NCBI GenBank assembly: GCA_022264855.1
Contig: JABYQU010000028.1
Coordinates: forward strand, 372,001 to 436,000
Reading direction: 5' to 3'
Length of the DNA stretch: 64,000 nucleotides
DNA from: Lenzites betulinus
Lineage: Eukaryota; Basidiomycota; Agaricomycetes; Polyporales; Polyporaceae
This document shows, in pieces, positions 12,914-24,029 of this stretch. The notes beneath the pieces are model-generated. The model was not told the origin of the DNA, searched no databases, and saw nothing but the letters and a program-made list of their open reading frames with translations. The position numbers and the translations under genes were made by a program. Numbering within the stretch: position 1 is the first letter of the stretch; the number at the start of each line of letters is the position of its first letter.

Positions 12914-15092
12914 ATGGCTGACTCTATCGGCCACAGTGTCATACATAGCACAACTGAAGACGCGAATCGCAAACATGGTGGTGTTCCAATCCATCTTCAA
13001 AGTCTCCTTAAAATTGACGTCACGGATTTGCACAGGCGTCCTATTGATGACAGTTCAGCTTTTCGGCGGTGCATTTTTGTAAGTTCTTTGACAGACTCGA
13101 GCGTTTAAAACAAATTGACGAAGTACCGTGTGCCTTGCGATGATAGATGGGTCGTTGTAAGCAGGGTCCCACGCGACTACAGAATGCTGAGGAAACGAAG
13201 GCCTGCATGGGCCCTCGTCGTGCTATACGTCCTCTCTCAGTATGTGACCGCGGTGTCGGTGCTACTCGAGATTGTGCACGTGTGCGCATACCCGTCTCCG
13301 TTTGCGGAGGTGAGCTCCTTCTCCGCTCCTTCTCGTTCGTGATAATGACCCCTGTGTGGCAGAAAGTTGGCGGCGCCTCGCTAGTAAGCAGGCGACTGAG
13401 TTGCCCTTGGATGATGGCCCTGAGATGTCGCTTCTGCAGGGCTTGCGGCGACTGTCCTTGATGTCCGGGTTCGGTATCATGCTACTACGCGTGTAAGTAG
13501 TAGTAGCCGAATTCCCGCAGCCTCACTGGGACAACAGCATGATTCGCCGCATAACTCATGTCTTTTCAGGAATGCGCTGTGGAACAATGCAGTCGTCAGC
13601 ACGCTCACAAGCACGTCTCTACTAGCCTTCCTGGGCGTTATCGGCCTCCGTACGCTCATTTTCCCCGTTGAGAACACCAACAACATCGCCGCTCATGTAT
13701 GTTTCCAGAGATATCCGAGCTGAAGATAGCCTACATTGGGAACAAACAGACACCCTTCGTCTCTGCTCGTACGTTCCTCCGCCTTTCAAACTTGTTATGC
13801 CACCCGTAGTCCACGAGATAGTGGCAGTCACTCAGTACTCACACATTGTCACTGTCCATAGTGTTGTACATTTCGACGCTCATATTGGTGCTCGGGGTGC
13901 TCGGTGTCTTTAAGATACACGAAACAAGATCTACGGCAGTTGCCCCACATGCAGCTCCTCGCTCGCCACATTCATCCCCATCGTCTTCGCCTCCACCTCC
14001 ACGTCGCCGAGAACGCATTCGACGGCGTGCTGTCTCTGAGCCTATGTTGGAAACGTTTACCCTTACGCTTCACTGGCTCTGCTCTGTTGTTGCTGCTGTG
14101 AGTCTACATCTTATTCTCTAAAGTATATACGCTGCTCAGGTTGCTGCGTTCGGAAGACCGTGTACTTTGCTTTCCAGAGTATGGACCGTAAGTCCTATTC
14201 TCCTGCATTCGGCCTTCGAAAAGCTCAGTATTCATATTTACCTTATGTAGCGCATTATAAACGGGTACGTGTCAAGACGTTTTAGTGTAGATGTTAGTAC
14301 TTAACATTGCTCACCATTCCATCTGTAGGCCATAGGTTTCGTTGGCTGTAAGTCCGGATGATATATATTCGGCGAAGCGCTTCCATCTGAACTCCTTTGC
14401 AGGTCTCGTAGGGTCAGTTCCGCCTCTGAGGTATACATGCGCACCAATCTCGTGCAACCCTGACCTCGTTTGCCCTGTAGAATCGTCACTGCATGTCGAG
14501 GATATGACAAACTGGTGGCGGAAAACGCCGTCGTGTCCTTCACTCCGGCAAAGTTCCTCCAGGACTGGTGGGACGCCTTCCGAAGGTGCGTTAGCGACCA
14601 CATCTCACCATCCGCAAACCCGGGGCCCGGTATTGGTGTTGATGTACTCTCTGCATGAACAACACAGAGAGGCCCAACCCGTGACGATACCAATACGACC
14701 GTCCAGGGACCGGACGCCCCCGCGCCTCGCCCTTGACATCTCTGCTGCCGGCCGCCGGAGCATGAACGGGAAGAAACTCGCAGAGGCTTTCGAGCTGAAG
14801 GCCCTCTCGTCGTGCGTCATCCCCCCTAGTTCTCCAGCTTCACACACATCGCTCATAATGCCTCGGCTGACTTTGATTGAGCACTGACAGAGACGGCCTC
14901 GGGCTGCAGAGCGGGTCCAAGTCAGAGGGAGACATCCGAGTCGCGCTCGCGAGCGGGACGGAAGAGGGCTCGTGCTCACTCATGTCCTCGCCCGGGTGTG
15001 CATTCCCGCCGGACGTGCCGCCCGTGCTAGGGACGCGTGTGCGCGAGAACGCGGGATGGCGCGGGGGCGGGGAGGTGTTCGAGGATGGATAG
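12914..15092 (+). CDS. Multi-pass membrane protein, DUF6533-like basidiomycete family
   Basis: Paralogue-type gene of the minus-strand membrane protein at 7.5-9.3 kb. The ATG at 12914 gives MADSIGHSVIHSTTEDANRK. Splicing out 12980-13030 or so links it to VLLMTVQLFGGAFL, the counterpart of GMIITQLVTGYAL. Later exons give RVPRDYRMLRKRRPAWALVV and YVLSQYVTAVSVLLEIVHVC (helix), then SLMSGFGIMLLRV, NALWNNAVVSTLTSTSLLAF with LGVIGLRTLIF, and VLYISTLILVLGVLGVF. The tail is hydrophilic: LALDISAAGRRSMNGKKLAE, then GSKSEGDIRVALASGTEEGS, ending at TAG 15092. The DNA is clearly coding in composition at the 3' end. Exon borders between 13900 and 14600 are uncertain. An alternative start is the ATG at 12975. 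The function is unknown; the topology is receptor- or transporter-like only by hydropathy. Confidence 0.6.
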
Positions 15093-15495
15093 TTGTATAT
15101 ACCTCTGCGCGCGTTTAATAGCCTGTGGACAGTCCTAGTTGTACTTGTACGTTTGTTCGATTTAAGTTGTGTTACGTGTCTCTTGGAGCGCCCCCGGCAT
15201 GAGGAGTGTTCTTGAAAGTGAAGTTGGTTGAGGACACTCTGGTGCCATCGGCGCCCTGAAGGGTGTCGCACACCGGTATGGGCAGTGGAGCATGCCCTCT
15301 TCTCGGGTATTTCCCCGAGGGTGGGTATCTATAAACACAACATAATGTACATCCGGCACGAGAAATGCCTGTGTAAAGGCGCGAGCAAAGCAGAGTCCAA
15401 CGACGGCCTAGAGAGTGTTACAATCCTGGTGGTACACAAGCAAGCACAACAACTCGGTTGGGGAGAGATGATGGGGAGTGGCAGGAGCCTCTCGA
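15093..15495. other. Convergent intergenic spacer
   Basis: This 0.4-kb spacer lies between the 3' ends of two converging genes. Nothing specific is seen in it. Confidence 0.5.
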
Positions 15496-16892
15496 TCAGC
15501 AAATAATACAGTCAGCACCCGGCTGCACAAGTCGAGCCTCCAACCGAGCGACGAGCGAGCCGTCGCTCTCGATATACGGGCAGCCCCTGAACGCAGCGTA
15601 TTAGCAATTGCGTGAAGAGACAAGTGCAAGTGACGTACTTGAACTGCAAGCTGTTGGCAAGCGCGTTCTCCTCGAATGACGCGGTGATGACCGAGAAGTT
15701 CGTCGTGCGCATCGAGGTTGGCGCAATGAGCTGGTCTGAGCGTTTCATGCGCATCTCGATCTTCGGTTTGGGCTTGCTGGAAGGTGCAGTCGCGTTCTGC
15801 GCATCGTACTGGAACATCCCTTCTACAGCGTCGCGCAGAGACGTTGGGGGACCGGGAACCGCCGGGTCGGGAGCTGGGGTGGGGTGTGTCCGTGTCCGTG
15901 GGTCCTCAATAACGAGTCGCGAGTCGATCCACGTCGGAGGGCTGTGAGGGAGCAGTGAGAGCACCACCACCCAGCTGCCCGCACGTATGTGTTGGTGGCC
16001 GATGCGGGAGTCCCACTGCTCCTTTACGACGAGACACTTCAGCATCCACATCCGTCCTGCGAGCGTCGGTTAGCTACTATCCCATTGGACACACAAGCTA
16101 GCGCGAGCACGCACCTTTCGCGATGAACTCGAGTGAGATCTCCTGGGAAATCCGCATCCGCTTCTGGAACATCGGGATCCGGAACGTCGCGACGAACCCG
16201 ACCTCGTCGCCCGGCACGTCCTCGACCTCGATGTCGTCCACGGGCCCACTCGCCCCCAAAATAAGTTCGTCTGCCCCCGAGAGCGGGGAAAACGCCGGAG
16301 ATCGCCGGAGGCGCTGGAAGAGGCCGTGGTCGGACGTGTGCAGGCACGCGAGGCGCAGCTCGTCCGTAGTCGCGTCGGACAGCGGCGCAGCGTGCGCGAG
16401 GAGCGCAGTCACCACGTCCGGGGCGTCGGGGGTCGCGGCGCCGTCTGCGTCCGTCGGGCGGTTGATGATCGCCCAGTAGAGCGGGGTGTGGCCCTCGATC
16501 GTGCGCTCCTGCAGGAGCGTGGAGAGGGAGAGGTCGTAGCTGAGGCATGCGTCGGCGCAGCTCTCGAGCACGCCCAGCGCACCCTGCGCGTCGTTCTGCT
16601 TGACGAGGTCCCGGATGAGGCCCTGGATCGTGGTGCGCACCTCTTTGCTTGCGCGCGAAGCCGGTCCGAAGTTGAACCAGGAAGAGGAGACGCGTTTGGA
16701 AGGCTTGGCGGTGAGGGCGGATGGGGATCTGGGGGATAGCGGGCTGTGTTCAGGCGGAGGGTATGTCGGCGAAGGTCCCGCTTTCTCGTTTCGAGGTAGG
16801 GGGGCAGGAACATTGTCTAGCGCATCGTAGGAAGGTGGGGCATCCTGCAGGTCTAGTTCATCTCCTGGAAGAGGCTGCTTGTCCAGAATCAT
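15496..16892 (-). CDS. Ankyrin-repeat-like cytosolic protein, conserved in basidiomycetes, function unknown
   Basis: Three exons. The first (16892 to about 16110) starts MILDKQPLPGDELDLQDAPP and includes a proline/serine-rich N-terminus (YPPPEHSPLSPRSP). An ankyrin-like stretch follows (residues about 85-200): IQGLIRDLVKQNDAQGALGV, LLQERTIEGHTPLYWAIINR, DVVTALLAHAAPLSDATTDE. A beta-rich part begins GFVATFRIPMFQKRMRISQE and continues in exon 2 with RMWMLKCLVVKEQWDSRIGH and TSMRTTNFSVITASFEENAL. A final exon gives GCPYIESDGSLVARLEARLV and ends CIIC, with TGA at 15498-15496. Both introns have clean borders (AAAG|GTGCGT..GCAG|GACGG and TTCAA|GTACGT..TTCAG|GGGC) and keep the frame. TPLYWAI is the canonical ankyrin helix signature. 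There is no membrane segment or catalytic motif, so it is probably an adaptor, about 440 residues long. Confidence 0.8.
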
Positions 16893-18428
16893 TGTCTATA
16901 CTGAATCACTGATATGCTTGGCCTGTAGTCAAATAGGATGGGCCTATAGGCTATGAGCGGGTTGCGACACTATGAATTAAAGCTTGAAGACTCACCACTG
17001 ATCCTCAGCTTAGGGTATTACGCCGAGGCTGAACCTGAGTCTTCGCGCGCGAGGGGAGCGGGGCGTGTGCTTGGTATGCTAGTAAATTGGCGTCTTGACC
17101 TTTAAGCAACGCGAGTCCTTCGACCGTATGGGGTGGATAGCAAAGGACCGCGCGCGCAGGATGAGGGTCGAGAGCAAAGACTCGGGACCGCGCGCAGGAT
17201 CATGCTGCGGGCCTAGGACAGTTAAAGTCATATGTAGTGGATCTAATCTAAGCGGCCATAGCCTTCACAATGAATTGCTACGACATGCTTCAAACGTTCC
17301 CTATGACATCCAGTTTGGCCTCGTATGAGTTCTGAAACGAGCTAACCGTGACTATAGACTGACCTTTGTTGAGATATTGACAGTCAATGTGAGTCGGACC
17401 AAGCTAAGTACTTTCGAAGGAATTATGACCCAGCGGCTAATTTCATTGAAATACATCTAATCAAATCACCGGTAAGATCTAAGATCTAATCTAATCATCG
17501 CATTGACCACGATGATGAACTTGACCGCGTCAGGATTACGACAACATTGTTTTGACTCTGTACCACCACTTGCTACTACATAAACGTGTGCACTCGGCCT
17601 CCTGTCTGCATTTTTATCAGCTACTCGCCGCTAGCATGGCCAGCAATGCAACAATCTACGGTCGTAAAGTGGAATGAGAGGGTCATGAGGGGGTCTTCTG
17701 CCGGTGACGGTAAGCGCATTGATTTCTCCGTGCCTCTGATACGGGGTATGGCGCATATGTCGGGTGTACCTCAAGCATCATCCTCCGGGTCGAAGTCGTC
17801 GACTCTAAGCTTCTTCTGGTTAGAGAAATACTCGAAGGCCGGCGTAGAAGCCACGCCAGAAATCCTGTTACTGCGCCCGAAGCCCTCTAGGAGGACTTCG
17901 CCGTTCGCGTAGCCAAGGCACGACGCTCACAAGGCCCCCTGCAGCCTAACTGGCATGTGCTCTCCCGTCGACACGTAACACGGCCTTTTGGTCACGGTAC
18001 AAACTGGTATGAAAGCCTCTCAGCACCGGTGAAAAGTCGGTCGATGCCGTCCATGTCGGCCACACTCTCCTTGCCAAAATCATCTGCACATACCCTTCGG
18101 CGAAACTATGGTGCCCTGCCCTACGCCATCCCCATAGCGTCACCCAGCCCTTGCGTTATGAAGGCAGAGGTGGCGCCAGAATAGCTGTAAGGAGAATTTT
18201 CGGGCGCCGTCCCAGGTTCTTCTGTCGCTTCGCACACGCTTCCCACTTGTTCCGCTCAACTTGGAAGTGCGCGTAAGTAGTTGTGCTTGAGCCACACCCA
18301 AGTTCATCCTCGCGCTGAACTCTACAGAGATGAGGTCCGACCGTCGTCCTCGACGAGCCTTAGCGTGTCCTGCGCCGTATCGATATCAGTGGCGGACATA
18401 TTTCGGCTCCCGAACGGCCCGCCCTCCG
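16893..18428. other. Divergent intergenic region
   Basis: Upstream region shared by the ankyrin-like gene (minus) and the lactonase gene (plus). A near-duplicate GC-rich phrase (ACCGCGCGC..CAGGAT) occurs twice around 17145-17205, and GATCTAAGATCTAATCTAAT lies near 17478. No gene is recognisable. Confidence 0.45.
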
Positions 18429-18434
18429 TATAAG
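18429..18434 (+). promoter_or_regulatory. TATA-like element of the lactonase gene
   Basis: TATAAG lies about 55 bases upstream of the ATG at 18487. Confidence 0.35.
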
Positions 18435-18486
18435 ACTGCTCTCAAACTCACTCGTCGCTGCGATAACGTCCTCTCAACCTTCCAGC

Positions 18487-19668
18487 ATGGTCTATCGCAT
18501 CCTAGTCGCGTCGTACACAAACGAGATATACACTCTCGTGTTTGATCCGGAAGCGCCGTCGCTGGAGCTGGTTTCTACTGTCACGGTTGGACACCACCCG
18601 TCTTGGCTTACCCCTCATCCCAAGGATAGAAGTATCGTATTCACCGGCATCGAACAATCGGATGGAAAGATCGTCGCATTGAAGTTCGATGCTGAGGGTC
18701 GCGGTGCCGTGATCGGAGAGGTCCCCAGTGGAGGCGCCGACCCTTGTGCCCTCGTAGCTTTAGAGACCGAGCTGATCATTGGAAATGTACGTGCGGTATA
18801 TTTTCTGTACGTCTCGGAAGTCTACTGATGGAGACAGAACTACAGTACTCCTCAGGCCGATTTGTCGCCGTTCCGATTACTACGGACGTATCTCAAGTTT
18901 TCGGGAGCTCGCGTTCTACTTTGCAATTCGATGGGACAGGGCCTAACAAAGACAGACAAGAATCGTCACACCCCCACCAAGTTATTCCGCATCCAACCAG
19001 AGATGAGCTGTTGGTCCCGGACCTCGGTTCAGACAAGACCCGCCGACTGGTTCGTGAAACGAGCGGCGAATGGGTAGAGCAGGGCACGGTACCCTATAAA
19101 GCAGGTTCCGGTCCTCGCCATGTCGCATTTCATGGTGCGCAATTTATTTCCATCTCCGTTACCGAAGCGACTCACAGGCTTATGCAGAGGACGTTCTCTA
19201 CACCGTCCTCGAACTAACAAGCGAGCTCTCCGCGCACCGCTTCCCCCCGCTTCCTTCCGAGCCCACACTCCTCGACACGATATCCACCATGCAGACTCCC
19301 CCTCCCCTCCCGCTTCCGCCGAGATGCTCGCGGCGGAGATCCTCATGCCGCAGACTAATTCGACCTTCCCGACACCGTACATCTACGTCTCCAACCGCAA
19401 CGATCCCTCTCCCGAGGGTGACATCATCTCCATCTTTTCCCCCGTGAGTGAGGCAAACGACGGCAAGATCGGCCGCGTCGCAGAGGTCCGTTCGCACCTG
19501 AAGCACCTCCGTGGGATGGAGTTTGGCGGCCCCGACGGCCGTTGGCTCATCGCGGGTGGTGTGCACGGCGGCGGCGTGCGGGTATTCGAGCGCGTGGACG
19601 GGGGCAAGGGCTTGAAGCAAGCCGCAGAGATCGAGCTCGCCGCGCCGACGGGCTTCTTGTGGCTGTGA
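18487..19668 (+). CDS. Lactonase / 3-carboxy-cis,cis-muconate cyclase-like beta-propeller protein, with an apparent frameshift
   Basis: The translation matches the seven-bladed propeller family of 6-phosphogluconolactonase / carboxymuconate cyclase (Pfam Lactonase), soluble enzymes of sugar-acid or aromatic catabolism. Exon 1 begins MVYRILVASYTNEIYTLVFD with HHPSWLTPHP and ends ETELIIGN. The intron ends at CTACAG, giving exon 2 YSSGRFVAVPI, VIPHPTRDELLVPDLGSDKT and GSGPRHVAFH. A second intron (about 19135-19187) restores EDVLYTVLELTSELSAHRFP. The frame then reads TISTMQTPPPLPLP, but the conserved continuation MLAAEILMPQTNSTFPTPYI and YVSNRNDPSPEGDIISIF lies in another frame. A one-base deletion in the C-rich tract at about 19295-19315 is therefore inferred. 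There is no GT donor there for an intron. The 3' part (HLRGMEFGGPDGRWLIAGGV, ending PTGFLWL) is otherwise intact. It is either a recent pseudogene or an assembly error. Confidence 0.8.
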
Positions 19669-20164
19669 GCGGGTCCGCACGCGAGCGACCCTGGGAGGCG
19701 GTACTGTGTCGGAGTCGCCGACGTGCGGGCGTCTTATTTATGCTGGTAATGTCACTGTTGGTGTCTTGTATGAGAGGGATGTGGCTGACCGCCCCCTAGC
19801 ATTCGTAGATGTCCTCAGGTGTATGAATTTGATCTGTTAGTTTTCGGCGACTCCTCCGGGCTACAACAATAGATGGCGCTGTAAACGTCTACTCGCAGTG
19901 TAGCTGTACAGCGTCAGATCGCAGAGTATCTGTCGTTCACTGACGTCGCAACGCCACTCGATGGCAAAGTCGTTCGTGGGTCGGCATTCCCTCATAGCGC
20001 AGCCATGCGAGTTGGTCGGCGTCAGGCACACTTACCTCCCACACCCACCTAGCCAGCAACTACTGTTTTCAAATTTTCAGGGCAGTGTTCTTCGGCAGCC
20101 GCAGGATACGGCGAGTAATTCAACTGGTGTTCATGTGGATCCAAATCTGGACACTTGAAGCTGA
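19669..20164. other. Intergenic spacer
   Basis: No gene or repeat was recognised. Confidence 0.5.
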
Positions 20165-20189
20165 TTGAACTCACTCCGATTCAGATTAG

Positions 20190-20509
20190 TCAACATTGCT
20201 GCTTCGCGCTTCATGCTGGACCTCCGCGGACTCTACTTCGCCGAAAACGAAGCCGAGCAAGGGCAGTCGACGCTTCACTGGACGGATGTCAGGTCCAAGG
20301 GCTTCTCTTCAGCACTCGTCGGCAACCTTGGCGCAACTCTCGATATATCAACGAGGGCAGGAATGATCCCGGGCGATGAGGACTTCGCTCCAGACTACCA
20401 CGGGCCTGACGAGCGGGAGGACGAGGTACCGCCTTATTCCAACGACCCTTTCAAAACTGGCATGAAGCACTCAGACATAGCGAGTTCACCCGCTGGCGAT
20501 GTCGTCTAG
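20190..20509 (+). pseudogene. 5'-truncated copy (last exon only) of a DUF6533 membrane-protein gene
   Basis: The frame reads RFMLDLRGLYFAENEAEQGQ, then DVRSKGFSSALVGNLGATLD and VPPYSNDPFKTGMKHSD, ending at TAG 20509. It parallels the last exon of the intact gene at 21588-23786 (RFILDLRGIYFATEERREGD, DVKFEGFTSTIVGNFGATL, LPEYCTDPFRSG). An acceptor-like GATTAG precedes the conserved block. None of the upstream membrane exons is present in the preceding 500 bases, so I call it a remnant of a tandem paralogue about 3 kb from its intact relative. Confidence 0.7.
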
Positions 20510-21587
20510 TGATGAATGCATTCAATGTGGTTGTAGGTGAGTGTGATCATATATCCGGTGATTCTCTGGCTTCTTATCATGTTCTGGCCTGTCGGGATAC
20601 TTCGTTGTCATAGTCAGATCGAGGGTATTTGCGCCTGTATACAATTTGACTTCACGCCTGTGTCTTCTTTAGATGTACGAACATCAGCACTGAAGATTTC
20701 GACCCGGAGTCCACTCCAGCGCGGGGTTCCCAGACTACCTGTACCGGCGCTGTGCTTCTGGTCATGGGTGTGGCTACATCTGTCGCGCTCGGCGGTTCCT
20801 TGACAGATAAGAGTAGGATCGTGGGTCTTCATATCGGTGCCACCTGGTGCGAGAAGAGCGTCGCCTGTGCTCTAGTGAGCGAGGAACTATCCGTGCTGGG
20901 GAGCGCACAGCCTGCGGGGCACAGGAACTGCCAAATCGATACGACGTTCATGCCGGACCGTGTGGTCAAGAAGGTACACTCGGCTGTGCGTTCCCCGAGG
21001 CACAGTCGGCGCTCTCCTGCTAGCTTCTGACCTCACGTCAGATCATGCCATGCATCACTATACCCGCGAACGAGTCATAGCTCCGGCTGCGTTATCGATC
21101 TCGCACATTTTCCCATACTCGCCGTGCAAAGTCTGACCTGGATATACACCCTTAATCTGCTCGTACATCGCAACGCTCTGTGAGTACGATCGTGTCGTAT
21201 ATCTGCGAGTGGTCCTGACATTCAATTCGCATGATCCCAACAGGCAGGAAGGTGAATTTACAATTATCATTAATGCGCTCATGATCAACTTCTCCCGCTG
21301 TCCCCGCACTTGCTGCGCTCGGCGCCGGCGAGAGCGGACAAACGAACGCCGGACAGAAGCTTCGCCAGCTCATTCGCGCCCATCGACATCCATTGGCGCA
21401 CCGGGCACACAGCCTCTGTCCATCTATGGCCTGCCAATGTCCGGTACTACGCAATCGCGGGGTCCATTCCAAATTGCCGCCTCTACCGCGCGGTGGTATA
21501 TTAGAAGCCGATGTGGACTGATGCTCGACGGCGCTGTGCTCTGCGCTCCTTGCCCTCCATTCGCAGCCACAATTGACTCGCACAAAC
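20510..21587. other. Spacer between truncated and intact membrane-protein copies
   Basis: A short hydrophobic frame (20537-20620, VIIYPVILWLLIMFWPVGIL) follows the remnant but has no recognisable family motif. A possible TATA element (GGTATATTAG, about 21493-21502) lies roughly 90 bases upstream of the next ATG. Confidence 0.4.
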
Positions 21588-23786
21588 ATGTCGACCGACT
21601 CGACTTATGAACAGGAGATTATTGGGGATTTCCCAAGATTGTATGTACATCCTACTTTGAGATACGTCTTGCAATTGCAGAAGAAACCTGATACGATATT
21701 GCAAATTTGACAGGCTGGTGGAAAACTATTGCATCGTAGCATCCTCCGGTACGTTTGACTCTGCTACTGGCAGCCGAGTCTACCTGGGGCTGATGTAGCG
21801 TCGATATCTTAGCATTGTTGTGGTTTGACTGCATCATGACATTCCCCGAGGAGTACCGTCGAATATGGAGACGCAAGTTCACGGGAGCGACATTCGTTTA
21901 CCTCTTCATGCGCTATTCGGCAGTGATTGAGAGGATCTTCTTCGTGCTCGAAGTTCTTGTCTGGAATTCCAGCGATAAAGTGAGTATGTTTGAGCCGTTC
22001 GCACCGAAGTTCCCTTTCTCACATCCGATCCATGTGAATAGACGTATGTATCTGAACGCAGGCTCTCTCGCGACGTTCGCTGCTCAGTACTCATCCGCGA
22101 CCCAGATGCGGCCACATCACGCACACTGATGACGCGCTACTCTTCATAAATTATATCTCATTCGCAGGCAAGCGACATTCTTCCAACCACTACTTTGCAA
22201 TGTGTTCACCGTGTGACCGTTTGTCAGCTTTCACGTCGCTGCGTGTATACGGTGTATGGGGCAGAGATTGGAGGCCGCTCTTGCTCGTGCTCCCTCTGAG
22301 TCTGATCAGGCCGCTCGTAATCATGGTCAGTTTCAAATATTTGCGCTTCTCGTGACATACATTGGTGACATTGTCCCAATCAGGTGGAAAACACTCACTA
22401 CGTCCCGCTGCAAGCCGGTCCACCTTATGGATGCATATATGTATGGTTGATCTCAGACGCTACATTATCACAGTAAGTGTTTTTGTCGTCTGACTCCACT
22501 GCACTAGAAGATACTGACCGCACACCTCGTGCCCAAAGTAGTGAGGCCCTGAAGATCTATCGCGCTTGGAGAGCGACGCTCATTTACCGCACGTTTTGAA
22601 CAGTATCTATCGCCGCGAAGGCCGGTACGATTGCGGCGGACAGCATCGTCGTCATCTTGACGTGGATAAAGACATTCGGACTCAGTCGGGAGTCATTGAA
22701 GACTGGGTTCAAAACGCCCTTGACAACCCTGGTCTTCCGCGATGGTGAGTGCCTCGTTAACAAGGGTATGTTGTGATTGCTCAAAGGGATGTTTCAACTA
22801 GGGACGGCGTACTTCCTGTAAGTACCTTAGCTACCATCGCGTTCCTTCGTTTTTGTTGATATGGAAATGGGCAGCATCCTACTTGCCATCTCGATCATCA
22901 CTATTATCTCTAACGAGGTACGTTCCACTCAACACTCAGATATGTGTGGCCAGACCGTAACCTGATCACATGGAAATCCAGATCGGGAATGTACGTAGTG
23001 TGCCCTTCCCCCATGGCCAATCCGTAACTCACCTTCTCCCAGTCCCTCACTATCTGGCTCGTATGGCCCTACTTCGACCAAGTGTAAGTCTTCCCACCCG
23101 CCCCACTATTATGCAGTATGTCCAACCCCTTACTGCCCACCAGGATCACCGTGATCCTCTTCTCGCGCTTTATCCTCGACCTGCGCGGGATCTACTTTGC
23201 CACAGAAGAGCGGCGTGAGGGGGACGCGCTCACGACGCTGCACCTCTCCGACGTCAAGTTCGAGGGTTTCACGTCCACGATCGTCGGCAACTTCGGCGCC
23301 ACGCTCACCACCACCTTCGCGCAGCCCGTCCCCGTCCCCATGCCCGCCGCCGCGCACTCCGAGGGCGGGGACTCGCCTGCGTCCGCGACGGGCACGGACG
23401 ACTCGCTCGACCGCGCGTACGAATGGGACGCAGCGTGGCGGGAGGACCTGCCCGAGTATTGCACCGACCCGTTCCGGTCGGGCTTCAGCTTGGCGTCGTC
23501 TGGCCCGGAGAAGCCGCCTGCGCTCGTGGCAGACGAGCAGGTGGTTTCTCCAGTAGAGTCGGAGGGGGCTGAAAAGTTTGAAGGGGCTGAGGATGGAATC
23601 CAGGTGGGTGTGGAATACGCTATTCCTCAAGGCTCGGTGAGCGAGGAACTCACACTGAGTCGTATTACAGGAGATCCGATTGGAAGACTCTCCGGTATAG
23701 GCTACTCGCGTGAAATTCGGATGTATTATACCGGTGGTGCGAACGTTTCTTCGAAGCCGCGTCAAATGTACGATACTGTCATATAA
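21588..23786 (+). CDS. DUF6533-type multi-pass membrane protein
   Basis: A polytopic membrane protein of the basidiomycete DUF6533 family with many exons. ATG 21588 gives MSTDSTYEQEIIGDFPRL. The family core follows: LVENYCIVASS, then LLWFDCIMTFPEEYRRIWRR and KFTGATFVYLFMRYSAVIER with IFFVLEVLVWN. Later exons give LRVYGVWGRDWRPLLLVLPL, THYVPLQAGPPYGCIYVWLI and AGTIAADSIVVILTWIKTFG with SLKTGFKTPLTTLVFRDG. Then come ILLAISIITIISNE, SLTIWLVWPYFDQ and the long last exon ITVILFSRFILDLRGIYF. That exon ends in a cytosolic-type hydrophilic tail (DLPEYCTDPFRSGFSLASS) and the stop at 23786. About ten short GT-AG introns are required. Seven or so hydrophobic segments suggest a seven-helix protein. Role unknown. 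A truncated sister copy lies just upstream. Confidence 0.85.
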
Positions 23787-24029
23787 TAGTGATACTTCGA
23801 TTTGGAATGGGTATTCATCATCAAGCGGGACTCGAAGAGCTGGAAGTATTACTGAAGCATCTCCCAGGCCCCGTGGCCAGGCAGGTCGCGACAGTGCTCA
23901 GATCCGATGTTGAAAACCAATGCGAAACACAAACGTTTCAATTCCCTAACAAGGATTCTTACAAGATGTATGTGGTACCCATCTCTCACAGTAATATCAG
24001 TTCTATGCAACGTTCAAGACCCACTGCTT

